Positions 38,667-47,533 of a DNA stretch of 64,000 bases are shown here, piece after piece. The translations under genes were made by a program, and so were the position numbers. Source of the stretch: Roseovarius aestuarii (GTDB taxonomy: Bacteria > Pseudomonadota > Alphaproteobacteria > Rhodobacterales > Rhodobacteraceae); contig NZ_JAIMIB010000002.1 of the NCBI RefSeq assembly GCF_019966515.1, positions 186,001 to 250,000 of the forward strand, written 5' to 3'. The notes below the pieces were generated by a model. The model saw only the letters and a list, made by a program, of their open reading frames with translations. It did not search any database and had not been told where the DNA came from. Within the stretch, counting starts at the first letter, position 1. Each line of letters opens with the position of its first letter.

Positions 38667-39125
38667 TTAGCCTGCGACGATGGGTTTGCGATAATAAATA
38701 CGGTGAAAGCCGTTTTCGGTACGGCGAAAATTCTCGAGATAGCCAAGGCGTGGATAGAGCGTCTGATTGGCGGTCATTTTCTCGTTGGTGTAAAGCTCGA
38801 CCGCGACAAGGCCCAGGCGGTGCGCCTCTGCTTCGCAAAACTCGATCAGTGACCTGCCAAGGCCCTGGCCCGTGGCACGGGTGAAGATCGCGACGTTTTC
38901 CAGAAACATGTGATCGCCGTTGGGGAAGAAGATGATGAAGCCATCAACCTCAACCCCGTTGGCCGAGATCACATAGGCTTGTCCGGCGGCGATATCGGCG
39001 GCAAAATCTGCCACCATAGGCTGCGGTTTGCGCCCGATCGCCTCGACATATTGCGCATAGGCGTCTTCGGCGCAGGCGCGGATGGCGGGCTCATCATCGG
39101 GCGTGGCTTGCCGAATGACGGGCAT
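38667..39125 (-). CDS. GNAT family N-acetyltransferase
   Basis: 152 residues. The acetyl-CoA loop is RATGQGLGRSLIEF (about residues 87-100), with a Gcn5-type first strand IRQATPDDEPAIRACAEDA and a C-terminal YTNEKMTANQTLYPRLGYLE. Last gene of the moaA-waaA-glycosyltransferase-GNAT minus-strand run, 3 nt after the glycosyltransferase stop. The acceptor is unknown. Confidence 0.9.
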   Translation of the reverse strand: MPVIRQATPDDEPAIRACAEDAYAQYVEAIGRKPQPMVADFAADIAAGQAYVISANGVEVDGFIIFFPNGDHMFLENVAIFTRATGQGLGRSLIEFCEAEAHRLGLVAVELYTNEKMTANQTLYPRLGYLENFRRTENGFHRIYYRKPIVAG

Positions 39126-39128
39126 GAG

Positions 39129-40172
39129 TCAGCCCTCGTTCCAAAGCTGCTGGTAGACCGCATCAATACCATCCGCCTCGGACCTGATGCTGAAATGGCT
39201 TTCAGCCGCGCCGTGGGCGGCTTTGCTCATCCGGGCGTGATGTTTAGGATCGCCTAGGAGGACGCTGAGAGCGTTGGTGGTTGCTTCGATGTCATCGTCC
39301 GCCACGATCTGCCCGGCACTGCCCTGACCCGAGAAGCTGCGGTAATAGCCCTGATCGGTGGCCACGAATGGCACGCCCGAGGCCATGCCTTCCAGCGGGG
39401 CCATGCCGTAGCCTTCGTAGCGCGGCAGTTGTACCACGGCGGAGAGGCTGCGCATCAGCGCGGGCAGGGCATCGGGGGCGACCTCGCCGGGAAAGAGGAT
39501 GCGATCCGTTAGGCCCGCGGCGGCGATCCTGGCCTTGAGATCCGCAAGGAAGGTCTGATGCGAGCGACCGGCACGGCCAATGAGCAGCGCGGTGGTGCCG
39601 GGATGGTCGGGCAGCAGGCGCAGCATGGTCTCGACAAAGCGGTCGCTGCCCTTCTCGGGCCGGATGCGCCCGATGGTGGCGATACCGCGCCCGCCCGGAA
39701 AGCCGCTGGCCGCCCAAGCACTTTCGCGGTTTTCAGCAGGAAAAAACCTTTCTGTATCAACGCCATGCGGCACAACAGCCCGTACATGCGGTACGAATGT
39801 TGCGGCGGCGTCGGTGGTGGCGATGACCGCATCCATGCGTGAAATCAACCAGCGCGGAAAGGCCGAGTGCCGCCGGATCGCGGCGGAGGTAAAGACGATC
39901 CTGACCGGCAGCCGCAGGATGTCCCGTGCCCAGAGCGCGGCGCGCATCTCGGTGTTGCGGCGCACATGCCAGATGGTGAAGGGGCGTCCCGGCGGCGGTT
40001 TGCGTGACAGGCGCGTGGCCTGCGATCTGGTGATTGGATCCGGGCAGCCGGGTAGGGCGACGCCCGCCAGCGCCATGTCATAGCGGTGCATCTGCTGACA
40101 CACCACGCCTGCGGCGGTGGCCGAGACGCCGGTGAAATTAGGGTTGAAATTGGTCACGATCAGCTCGGGCAT
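39129..40172 (-). CDS. Glycosyltransferase, family 4 (GT-B)
   Basis: 347 residues of the GT-B fold. The donor half has IGRIRPEKGSDRFVETM near residue 170, then LFPGEVAPDALPALMRSL and the E-x7-E type motif EGYGMAPLEGMASGVPFVA near residue 255. Its start overlaps the waaA stop, placing it with Kdo transfer, so it probably adds a sugar to the LPS core; the donor is not deducible. Confidence 0.9.
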   Translation of the reverse strand: MPELIVTNFNPNFTGVSATAAGVVCQQMHRYDMALAGVALPGCPDPITRSQATRLSRKPPPGRPFTIWHVRRNTEMRAALWARDILRLPVRIVFTSAAIRRHSAFPRWLISRMDAVIATTDAAATFVPHVRAVVPHGVDTERFFPAENRESAWAASGFPGGRGIATIGRIRPEKGSDRFVETMLRLLPDHPGTTALLIGRAGRSHQTFLADLKARIAAAGLTDRILFPGEVAPDALPALMRSLSAVVQLPRYEGYGMAPLEGMASGVPFVATDQGYYRSFSGQGSAGQIVADDDIEATTNALSVLLGDPKHHARMSKAAHGAAESHFSIRSEADGIDAVYQQLWNEG

Positions 40173-41476
40173 CAGGCCGCTCCGGATGTGTCGGACGCAG
40201 TGGCGGGCAGGTTCAGCGCATCGGTCAATCTCGTTGCTATCGCCTCAAGCATATCCTCCTGCGCTGCCGCGAAGGCGCGAGACTTGACCCGCATTGCTTC
40301 AAGCTCCGCGGGATCGGTCAGAAGCTGATCCACGACTTTCGCAAGCTCCGCTGCATCCGCAACTTGTTGCGCACCGCCCGCGGCATCAAAATCCGCATAG
40401 GTCTTGGCAAAATTCGCATAGAGGGCGCCGTGCAACACCACCGATCCGGCATAGGCGGGTTCATAGGGATTGTGGCCGCCTACCGGCACGAAGGATCCGC
40501 ACAGGCAGGTGATCGGGCTGAGCGCATACCAAAGCCCGGTTTCACCCAGCGTATCGGCCTGATAAACCTGTGTATTCTTGTCGATCTCTTCGCCTTTTGA
40601 GCGCTGGGAGGTGATCAGCTTGGTGTTTTTGATCAACCCGGCAATGGCCGTCGCGCGGTCGGGATGGCGCGGCACGAGGATCAAAAGCAGATCAGGATGG
40701 GTGCGGAGCAGGATTTTCTGCGCCTCAAGCATCACCTCGTCCTCACCGCCGTGCGTGGAACTGGCGACCCAGATCGGGCGGTCGCCGATCCGGGTTTTCA
40801 ACCGCTCAAACTCGGCCACGTCAAAGGGCAGGGGGCCCGACACGGATTTGAGGTTCTGGCCGGTAAAGGCATGGCTTTGGCCCAGATCGTGCAGGTGATC
40901 GGTGGTGCGGGCATCCTGCGTGTGGATGATGTTGAACTGGCCCATCAGATAGCGCGAGGTTTGCGGGAAACGCTTCCAGTTCCGGGCGGAGCGATCCGAG
41001 ATACGGGCGTTGAGCAACGCCAGCGGGATGCCAGCGGCCCGGGTCATCTGCAGCATTTGCGGCCACAATTCGCTTTCGACGAAGATTGCGGCGGCAGGCC
41101 GCCAATGGTCCAGAAAACGGCGCATGGCGCGGCGCGCATCAAGCGGCGCGAATTGATGGGTGCAGCGCGGCGGCAGGCGTTTGCCAACGATTTCGGCCGA
41201 GGTGGCGGTGCCCGAGGTCAGCAGGAAATGCCAATTCGCATGGGTCTCGCCCATATGTTCGATCAGCCGCAGAACCGACAGGCTTTCCCCGACCGAGGCC
41301 GCGTGGAACCAGATCAGCGGGCCGTCGGGACGCGAGGCCGAAGCGTGACCCATACGTTCGGAGAAACGCGCCGGATCGGTGCCGTGAGCGCTGAGCTTGG
41401 CCGCGACCCGACGATAGGCAAGCGGCGCGATCAGATTGGCCGCGACCGCGTAGAGACGTACCGGAAGAGGGGGCAT
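40172..41476 (-). CDS. waaA: 3-deoxy-D-manno-octulosonic acid (Kdo) transferase
   Basis: 434 residues. Transfers Kdo from CMP-Kdo to lipid A precursor at the inner-membrane face. HAASVGES (catalytic Glu) near residue 62, FVESELWPQML near 135, NARISDRSARNW and SFVPVGGHNPYEPA near 350 are family hallmarks, and an N-terminal hydrophobic stretch anchors it. It overlaps moaA and the glycosyltransferase by single bases. Confidence 0.95.
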   Translation of the reverse strand: MPPLPVRLYAVAANLIAPLAYRRVAAKLSAHGTDPARFSERMGHASASRPDGPLIWFHAASVGESLSVLRLIEHMGETHANWHFLLTSGTATSAEIVGKRLPPRCTHQFAPLDARRAMRRFLDHWRPAAAIFVESELWPQMLQMTRAAGIPLALLNARISDRSARNWKRFPQTSRYLMGQFNIIHTQDARTTDHLHDLGQSHAFTGQNLKSVSGPLPFDVAEFERLKTRIGDRPIWVASSTHGGEDEVMLEAQKILLRTHPDLLLILVPRHPDRATAIAGLIKNTKLITSQRSKGEEIDKNTQVYQADTLGETGLWYALSPITCLCGSFVPVGGHNPYEPAYAGSVVLHGALYANFAKTYADFDAAGGAQQVADAAELAKVVDQLLTDPAELEAMRVKSRAFAAAQEDMLEAIATRLTDALNLPATASDTSGAA

Positions 41477-42483
41477 CAGCCGCCAGTATGGCTCATGTGG
41501 CGGGACATTTTGCCGTCCACGACCTGGCGGGAATAGTCGAAATCATGCCCCTTGGGTTTGAGCGCGATGGCCGCGCGAATGGCGTCTTCCAGCGGGGCGT
41601 CGTCGCTGGGGTTGTTCCGCAGCGCGCCGCGCAGATCGGCCATGTCCTCTTGTCCGAGGCACATGTACAATTCTCCGGTGCAGGTCAGGCGCACGCGGTT
41701 GCAGCTTTCGCAGAAATTATGCGTGAGCGGCGTGATGAAGCCGACCTTCTGGCCGGTTTCTTCCAGCGCGACATAGCGCGCGGGACCGCCAGTGCGTTCC
41801 GCGAGATCGCGCAGAGTGTATTCCTTGGCCAGCCGGGCGCGCAGGTCCGAAAGTTTCCAGTACTGATCCAGCCGGTCCTCGTTGCCGATATCGCCCATCG
41901 GCATTACTTCGATAAAGGTGATGTCCATGTCGCGGCCGTTGCACCAGTTGATCAGCTCGAACAGCTCATCCTCGTTGAAACCCTTGAGGGCAACGGTATT
42001 GATCTTGACCCTGAGACCCGCCTTTTGCGCCGCGTCGATGCCGCGCAATACCTGCGGCAGACGGCCCCAGCGGGTGATATCGGCGAATTTTGTCTCGTCC
42101 ATCGTGTCGAGTGAGACATTCACCCGGCGCACGCCCGCCGCGTAAAGATCATCGGCGAAACGCTCGAGCTGGCTGCCATTAGTGGTCAGGGTCAGTTCTT
42201 TGAGCGCGCCGCTATCCAGATGCCGGGTCATGGATTGGAAAAACGTCATGATGCCCTTGCGCACCAGCGGCTCACCGCCGGTAATCCGCAGCTTTTCAAC
42301 GCCCAGTCGGATAAAGGTCGAACACATGCGATCCAGCTCTTCCAGGGTCAGCAATTCCTTTTTCGGCAGGAAGGTCATGTTCTCGGACATGCAATAGACG
42401 CAGCGGAAGTCGCAGCGGTCGGTGACCGACACACGCAGGTAGGAAATCGCGCGCTGGAAGGGATCTATCAACGGGGCTGTCAT
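41476..42483 (-). CDS. moaA: GTP 3',8-cyclase (molybdenum cofactor biosynthesis)
   Basis: 335 residues from the ATG at 42483 (a frame 12 codons longer is unlikely). Radical-SAM enzyme: [14 protein letters not shown] holds the CxxxCxxC SAM cluster near residue 23, and the C-terminal second cluster is [30 protein letters not shown] is the family signature. The C-terminal pair of glycines (SHTGG) is intact. First step of molybdopterin synthesis; moaD and moaE are elsewhere in the window. Confidence 0.96.
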   Translation of the reverse strand: MTAPLIDPFQRAISYLRVSVTDRCDFRCVYCMSENMTFLPKKELLTLEELDRMCSTFIRLGVEKLRITGGEPLVRKGIMTFFQSMTRHLDSGALKELTLTTNGSQLERFADDLYAAGVRRVNVSLDTMDETKFADITRWGRLPQVLRGIDAAQKAGLRVKINTVALKGFNEDELFELINWCNGRDMDITFIEVMPMGDIGNEDRLDQYWKLSDLRARLAKEYTLRDLAERTGGPARYVALEETGQKVGFITPLTHNFCESCNRVRLTCTGELYMCLGQEDMADLRGALRNNPSDDAPLEDAIRAAIALKPKGHDFDYSRQVVDGKMSRHMSHTGG

Positions 42484-42568
42484 GCACCAGAACCTAGGCT
42501 GACCTGCGATTGGGGGCAAGGCTGAACTTGCCGTTGAAGCGGCTGACGGGCGTGGTTACATTGTCGCT

Positions 42569-43078
42569 ATGAAGCTGGTTTTTCCGATAATTATCGTGGT
42601 TTTGCTCGTCAGCGGCTGTGCGCAGATGAAATGGCCGGGGAAATCCCGCACTGCTACAGCGCCCGAAACCACCAAGACCGGACCGGAAACCGAGGCGCCC
42701 GAGACCGAAATCGCACCGGTACCGCCCGCCGCGCGGACCGTCACACAGTTTGATACCACCACCGAGGAACAGAAAGCCGCTGCCGTGGCGGGCGGCGCCT
42801 CGGCGGCGGGGGTCGATCTGGGGGTCACGATTGCCTCGCTCGGCGCTCCGTCCGAGCCGGGGTTCTGGCTGAAGACGCCGCTTGTCGATGCGCCGGCCAG
42901 AGGCCGGGTAAGTTATGCGCCGACAGGGAAATCAGTGCAGGTAGACCTGATCCCGATAGATGGCCCGAAAACGGCTGGAAGCCGGATGTCGCTCTCGGCC
43001 ATGCGATTGATCGGCGCGCCCTTTACCGAACTGCCCGAGGTCAGGGTATTCCGGGTGGGCGGTGGATCAAGCAAATAA
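42569..43078 (+). CDS. Proline/threonine-rich lipoprotein of unknown function
   Basis: 169 residues. A lipoprotein signal with lipobox LVSGC (Cys17) is followed by a 40-residue Pro/Thr/Glu-rich linker (TAPETTKTGPETEAPETE) and a C-terminal globular part beginning near VDLGVTIASLG. The last part (SLSAMRLIGAPFTELPEVRVF) looks folded. Homologues in Rhodobacterales are sometimes labelled as a galactarate dehydratase; nothing in the sequence supports that enzyme. Confidence 0.75.
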   Translation: MKLVFPIIIVVLLVSGCAQMKWPGKSRTATAPETTKTGPETEAPETEIAPVPPAARTVTQFDTTTEEQKAAAVAGGASAAGVDLGVTIASLGAPSEPGFWLKTPLVDAPARGRVSYAPTGKSVQVDLIPIDGPKTAGSRMSLSAMRLIGAPFTELPEVRVFRVGGGSSK

Positions 43079-43225
43079 ACCTCAAGGATTTCCTGTTGAT
43101 GGCCGTGCAGGGCAACCCGACGGTTGGGCTGACACGATCATGAAGAGCGGGAATGAAACGCCCTATTTTCGCCTCAAAACCTCATTAGCCTCGACGCAAC
43201 TAATTCAGGACCGGGAGACCTCCAT

Positions 43226-44029
43226 TTGCGTGTAATTTCGTTAACGATTGCCTTGGTCATGTCAATTTCCACCGCATTTGCCGAAGATAGCAGGTTGGAG
43301 CGGCTGGATACCGGTGATGACGGGCGTCAATGGGAGGCTGTCGGGCGGCTGGATATCGGCGGGCGCGGATTTTGCACCGGCGCGCTGATCGCGCCCGACC
43401 TTGTGCTGACAGCCGCCCATTGCCTTTTTGACAAATACAGCAAGACCCGGATTGATCACACGAAAATCGAGTTTCTGGCCGGGTGGCGGAACGGCCGTGC
43501 CTCGGCCTATCGCTGGGTGAAGCGGGCCGTGACCCATCCCGAGTTCGAATATACGTCCGACGCGGGCGAAGTGCGCGTGCGTAATGACGTGGCTTTGCTG
43601 GAGTTGCAGCGCCCGATCAACAATACCCGGATCGTACCGTTTCAGACCGATCGAAGGCCGCGCAAGGGCCAGGAAATCGGCGTTGTCAGCTATGCCCGCG
43701 ACCGGTCCGAAGCCCCATCGCTGCAAGAGGTCTGCAACGTAAAGGCGCGGCAATTCGGGGTCTTGGTCATGTCCTGTGACGTTAATTACGGCGCGTCAGG
43801 GGCCCCTGTCTTCAGCTTTGAGAACGACGAACCGCGGATCGTCTCGGTCGTGTCGGCGATGGCCGAGGTTGACGGGCAGAAAGTGTCGCTGGGAACTCTG
43901 TTGCAGCAACCTCTTGAAGACCTGCGGGCAGCACTGGATGCCGGGCAGGGCGTGTTTCAGGACGAGGCACCAAAAATGTTCAGCAACAGCATCCGCCGCG
44001 ATACTGGCGCAAAATTCGCCAAGCCATGA
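43226..44029 (+). CDS. Trypsin-like (S1) serine protease, exported, copy 1
   Basis: 267 residues from a TTG start preceded by GGGAGA. A signal peptide ends near STAFAED. Triad: His in TAAHCLFD (near residue 70), Asp in VRNDVALLEL (about 122), Ser in YGASGAPVFS (about 193). The GASGAP active-site loop resembles V8/glutamyl-endopeptidase types more than trypsin. Overlaps a paralogous protease gene by 4 nt, and both end in the same AKFAKP tail. Confidence 0.87.
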   Translation: MRVISLTIALVMSISTAFAEDSRLERLDTGDDGRQWEAVGRLDIGGRGFCTGALIAPDLVLTAAHCLFDKYSKTRIDHTKIEFLAGWRNGRASAYRWVKRAVTHPEFEYTSDAGEVRVRNDVALLELQRPINNTRIVPFQTDRRPRKGQEIGVVSYARDRSEAPSLQEVCNVKARQFGVLVMSCDVNYGASGAPVFSFENDEPRIVSVVSAMAEVDGQKVSLGTLLQQPLEDLRAALDAGQGVFQDEAPKMFSNSIRRDTGAKFAKP

Positions 44030-44847
44030 TCCGTACCTGCCTGCATATCGCGGTCGTTGGGCTAATCGGCTTGACCGGTCTGGCGACGCAGGCCTCGGCA
44101 GGCAGCGGGTTGATCCGGCTGACCGATCGTGACGATCTGTTCGGTTGGGAGGCTGTGGGCAGGATCGAGATTGGCGACGAGGGCTATTGCACCGGCGTGC
44201 TGATCGCGCCGCATCTGGTGTTGACGGCGGCGCATTGTGTCTACGACCATCGCCAAAACGCGGTCGACGCGGCTGATCTGACTTTTCGTGCCGGGCTGCG
44301 TGATGGCACGGCGATTGCCGACCGGTCGGTCGTGCGTGTGGTGGCCCATGATGGGTATGATCCGCATCGCAACTACGGCGCCGAGAACATCCGGCACGAT
44401 GCGGCGCTATTGGAACTTTCCGAACCGATCCCGACAGCCCTGGCCAGCCCCTTCGTACTGCACAAGCGCACCAGCAATGGCCAGCGCGTCAGCGTTGTGT
44501 CTTACGGGCGCGGACGCGACGACGCCTTGTCGTGGCAGCGTGATTGCGGGCAGCTTTGGCAAGGCCGGGGCTTGATCGCCTTTGACTGCAATATCACTTA
44601 CGGCTCTTCCGGCGCGCCGGTCTTTGTCCGCGAAGGCAGCCGTGCGCGTATTCTGACCCTGGTCAGCGGCGGGAATATGGATGACGGCACGCCAGTGGCC
44701 TATGGCATGGATCTGGCACCGCTGGTGGGCGAGCTCAAGCGTGATCTGCGGGCGATGCCGTCGGCACCGACCGCCAGCGCGGGCATTCGCCGGGTGAAAG
44801 TCGGGCAGGGCGACGGCGCGTCAGGGGCAAAATTCGCAAAGCCCTGA
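44026..44847 (+). CDS. Trypsin-like (S1) serine protease, exported, copy 2
   Basis: 273 residues. A signal peptide ends near TQASAGS. Triad: TAAHCVYD (near 69), HDAALLEL (about 127), YGSSGAPVFV (about 201). GWEAVGRIEIGDEGYCTGVL parallels WEAVGRLDIGGRGFCTGAL of the upstream copy, so the pair arose by tandem duplication followed by divergence. Translation is coupled (ATGA). Target proteins are unknown. Confidence 0.87.
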   Translation: MIRTCLHIAVVGLIGLTGLATQASAGSGLIRLTDRDDLFGWEAVGRIEIGDEGYCTGVLIAPHLVLTAAHCVYDHRQNAVDAADLTFRAGLRDGTAIADRSVVRVVAHDGYDPHRNYGAENIRHDAALLELSEPIPTALASPFVLHKRTSNGQRVSVVSYGRGRDDALSWQRDCGQLWQGRGLIAFDCNITYGSSGAPVFVREGSRARILTLVSGGNMDDGTPVAYGMDLAPLVGELKRDLRAMPSAPTASAGIRRVKVGQGDGASGAKFAKP

Positions 44848-44878
44848 AAACTCGCGGAAATTCATCAGCCCAAAGGGG

Positions 44879-44907
44879 CTTGAAACCGAAAAATCCATTC
44901 CCACATT
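44879..44907 (+). promoter_or_regulatory. Heat-shock (RpoH-type) promoter of the Hsp20 gene
   Basis: CTTGAAA at 44879-44885 is a perfect sigma-32 -35 element; after 14 bases CCCACATT (44900-44907) is a partial match to the CCCCATNT -10. It lies about 95 nt before the Hsp20 start, where a heat-shock promoter is expected. Confidence 0.5.
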
Positions 44908-45002
44908 ATGCATGGTCGGCGCCACTAACTGGGCCGGACGCTCAACCGCCTGTCCCCTTGGGAAGGCATGAAAACAGTTGTCGCTCAAATGGAGGATGAC
45001 CC

Positions 45003-45476
45003 ATGCGTAACTTTGACCTTGCCCCGCTTTACCGGGCCACCGTTGGCTTTGATCAGATCGCAGACATGATGGACCGTGTTCTGTCCAGCGAGATCAACCA
45101 TAACACCTATCCCCCTTACAACATTGAAAAAACCGCCGATGATGCTTATCGCATCTCGATTGCCGTTGCTGGTTTCTCGGATGCCGACCTGTCGGTCGAC
45201 GTGAAGGAAGGCGCGCTTGTCGTGTCGGCCCGTAAATCCGACGAGGACGAAAGCAAGAGCTATCTGCACCGTGGCATCGCCACCCGTGCGTTCGAGCGCA
45301 AGTTCCAGCTTGCCGATCATGTCCGTGTGACCGGCGCGGCCCATGCAGATGGCATGCTGCATGTCGATCTGGTGCGCGAAGTGCCCGAAGCGCTGAAACC
45401 CCGGCGCATCGAAATCGCAAGCCGCAACGCGATCGAGAAAGAAAAAGACGTGGTTGACGCAAAGGCCGTCAACTAA
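45003..45476 (+). CDS. Hsp20/alpha-crystallin small heat-shock protein
   Basis: 157 residues, IbpA-like. N-terminal RNFDLAPLYRATVGFDQIADMM, then an alpha-crystallin domain (about residues 40-130) with YRISIAVAGFSDADLSV and the GIATRAFERKFQLAD core strand. ATP-independent holdase that keeps unfolded proteins soluble. TGGAGGATGACC precedes the ATG. A heat-shock-like promoter lies upstream and a strong terminator downstream, so it is a single-gene unit. Confidence 0.95.
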   Translation: MRNFDLAPLYRATVGFDQIADMMDRVLSSEINHNTYPPYNIEKTADDAYRISIAVAGFSDADLSVDVKEGALVVSARKSDEDESKSYLHRGIATRAFERKFQLADHVRVTGAAHADGMLHVDLVREVPEALKPRRIEIASRNAIEKEKDVVDAKAVN

Positions 45477-45504
45477 CCCGCGCGACGCGCTTCGTAACAC
45501 GATC

Positions 45505-45533
45505 AAGGCCCCGGTGGATGCCGGGGCCTTTTG
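45505..45533 (+). terminator. Rho-independent terminator after hsp20
   Basis: AAGGCCCCGG (45505-45514) and CCGGGGCCTT (45521-45530) pair perfectly around a 6-nt loop and are followed by TTTG; 28 nt after the hsp20 stop. Confidence 0.9.
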
Positions 45534-45745
45534 CGTGCGGCGGCTGGTTGCGAACCGATAGTGGTCGTCACAACGTGCCCGCAATCAATCGCGCCGCGCT
45601 AAGTATTGATTGTGTCGGTCGCAGGGTTTTGCCCGTCAACTCCTGGCACGCACATACTCTCACAATCGCGTGCGCAGGGCTAGGAAGACTGTGTGCTTCG
45701 GCGCATGATCTGCGTTGTCCTGAACGCACCGGAGGGGAGAAACCG

Positions 45746-46711
45746 ATGCGCCTGACCACGCTCTTTGCTGCCCTGTCGCTGTTGGCCACGCTTGCTCATG
45801 CCAATCCGGAGTTCTGGAGGCACGAATGGGACAGGACGAATTTCGATAGGCATATCATTGATAACTGGAAAGAAATTCGCGACGGAGGTCCGCCGAAAGA
45901 TGGCATCCCCGCGATCCGGAACCCGGCGTTCCGCAAGGCCAGCAGCGAGACCCGGATCAAAGATACCGAACCGGTAATGACGGTTGAGATCGGCAACGCC
46001 ACACCGCGCGCCTATCCGCTCCGCTATCTGGTATGGCACGAAATCGTCAATGACACCGTCGCCGGCGTGCCCATCGCGGTTACCTACTGCCCGTTGTGCA
46101 ATTCGGGCATCACCTTTGATCGCCGCACCAAACATGGCGTGCTGAGTTTCGGTGTCTCGGGCAAGCTCAGACACTCTGATATGATCATGTTCGACCGTGA
46201 AACCGAAAGCTGGTGGCAACAGGCCATTGGCGAGGCGATCGTCGGTGACCTGACCGGTACCAAGCTCAGAATGTTGCCCGGTTGGATGGAAAGCTGGGCG
46301 CAGTTCAAGGCGCGTCATCCGAATGGGTTGGTGATGGATCAGCCTGACTTTTCAAGACATTACGGTCGAAATCCCTATGCGGGGTATGACAGTGGTTCGC
46401 GGCCATTCATGTATAACGGCGAAATGCCACCGCATGGTATTTCGCCGCTTGCGCGCGTGGTGAGGGTTGGCAACCGTGCCTGGCCGCTGACGCGCATCCG
46501 TAAGCTGGGCGGCGTGAATGAGGCCGGTGTGAATATTACCTGGGAGTCGGGCCAGGCCTCTGCCCTCGATGCCAGCGTGATTGCCAGGGGCCGCGATGTG
46601 GGCACGGTACGGGTGCGCGACAAACAGGGGCGAGACATGGTGCATGACGTTATGTTCGCCTTTGCCTTCCACGCCTTCTGGCCCAAGGGTAAATGGATGA
46701 CCGGCGGATAG
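45746..46711 (+). CDS. DUF3179 domain protein, exported
   Basis: 321 residues from the ATG at 45746 with GGAGGGGAGA upstream. A signal peptide ends near ATLAHA. The DUF3179 hallmark YCPLCNSGITFDR near residue 114 contains two cysteines that may bind metal, and FGVSGKLRHSDMIMFDRETESWW follows. Function is unknown; the protein is probably periplasmic. Confidence 0.88.
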   Translation: MRLTTLFAALSLLATLAHANPEFWRHEWDRTNFDRHIIDNWKEIRDGGPPKDGIPAIRNPAFRKASSETRIKDTEPVMTVEIGNATPRAYPLRYLVWHEIVNDTVAGVPIAVTYCPLCNSGITFDRRTKHGVLSFGVSGKLRHSDMIMFDRETESWWQQAIGEAIVGDLTGTKLRMLPGWMESWAQFKARHPNGLVMDQPDFSRHYGRNPYAGYDSGSRPFMYNGEMPPHGISPLARVVRVGNRAWPLTRIRKLGGVNEAGVNITWESGQASALDASVIARGRDVGTVRVRDKQGRDMVHDVMFAFAFHAFWPKGKWMTGG

Positions 46712-46762
46712 GTCAGACGGAATTTCTTGACCGTTGCGGCGATCCGTGGCCCAGATGAACAT

Positions 46763-47533
46763 ATGGTTCAATTCGTGCGGTTATTCCTGATCCTGTTCGC
46801 CGCTGCTGCCGGTCTGTCCGGTCCGGCACGATCCGGCCAGCCTGTCGCCATTGAGCTGGTGCTGGCGGTCGATACCTCGATCAGTGTCAGCGCGGCAGAA
46901 TACCAGTTGCAGATGCAGGGCATTGCCCAGGCGCTGCGCCATCCGGATATCCTTGCCGCGATCAGCGACCAGCCCGGCGGCGTGGCAATTACCCTGGTGC
47001 ATTGGAGCCTGGGGAGCCGGAACCGGCAGGCGGTCGGTTGGCATTGGTTGAAAAGTGATGCTGAGGTATTTGATTTTGCAAGTGAAATTGAACGCGCGCC
47101 CCGCATCGGCGCCGGTCGCGGAACCTCGATCAGTGATGCGATTGTCTTTTCAACGCGGTTGCTGGCCGAGAATGAATTTGCCGGGCGGGCGCTCAAGATC
47201 GACATATCGGGCGACTCGCGTCACAACTCCGGGCCATCGCCCCATGCCGCACGCGATCTGGCGGTGCTGGCAGGTGTCACCATCAACGGTCTGGTGATCG
47301 AAGACGGTGACCGCAACCTTGGTGAATATTATCGACAGCTTGTCATTGGCGGTGAAGGTGCCTTTGTGATGTCCGTCGACCGAAATCGCGACTTCGCCCT
47401 GGCGATGCAACGCAAACTGGCGCGCGAGCTGGCCCCGATCGCGGCCTTGCCGACATCTGTATTTTCTCTTGCCGGATGCAAAACCTGCGGGCAACCTGCC
47501 GACAAAATTTCCACAGATGGTGCAAGCCCATGA
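46763..47533 (+). CDS. DUF1194 von Willebrand factor A-type protein, exported
   Basis: 256 residues from the ATG at 46763. A signal peptide ends near PARSGQ. The MIDAS motif is DTSISVS near residue 37, with further MIDAS-type residues in GRGTSISDAI and ISGDSRHN. The C-terminus has a CKTC pair. VWA domains of this type bind a divalent cation and mediate protein contact. Its stop overlaps the Rieske gene start by 4 nt, so the two are translationally coupled; why is unknown. Confidence 0.87.
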   Translation: MVQFVRLFLILFAAAAGLSGPARSGQPVAIELVLAVDTSISVSAAEYQLQMQGIAQALRHPDILAAISDQPGGVAITLVHWSLGSRNRQAVGWHWLKSDAEVFDFASEIERAPRIGAGRGTSISDAIVFSTRLLAENEFAGRALKIDISGDSRHNSGPSPHAARDLAVLAGVTINGLVIEDGDRNLGEYYRQLVIGGEGAFVMSVDRNRDFALAMQRKLARELAPIAALPTSVFSLAGCKTCGQPADKISTDGASP

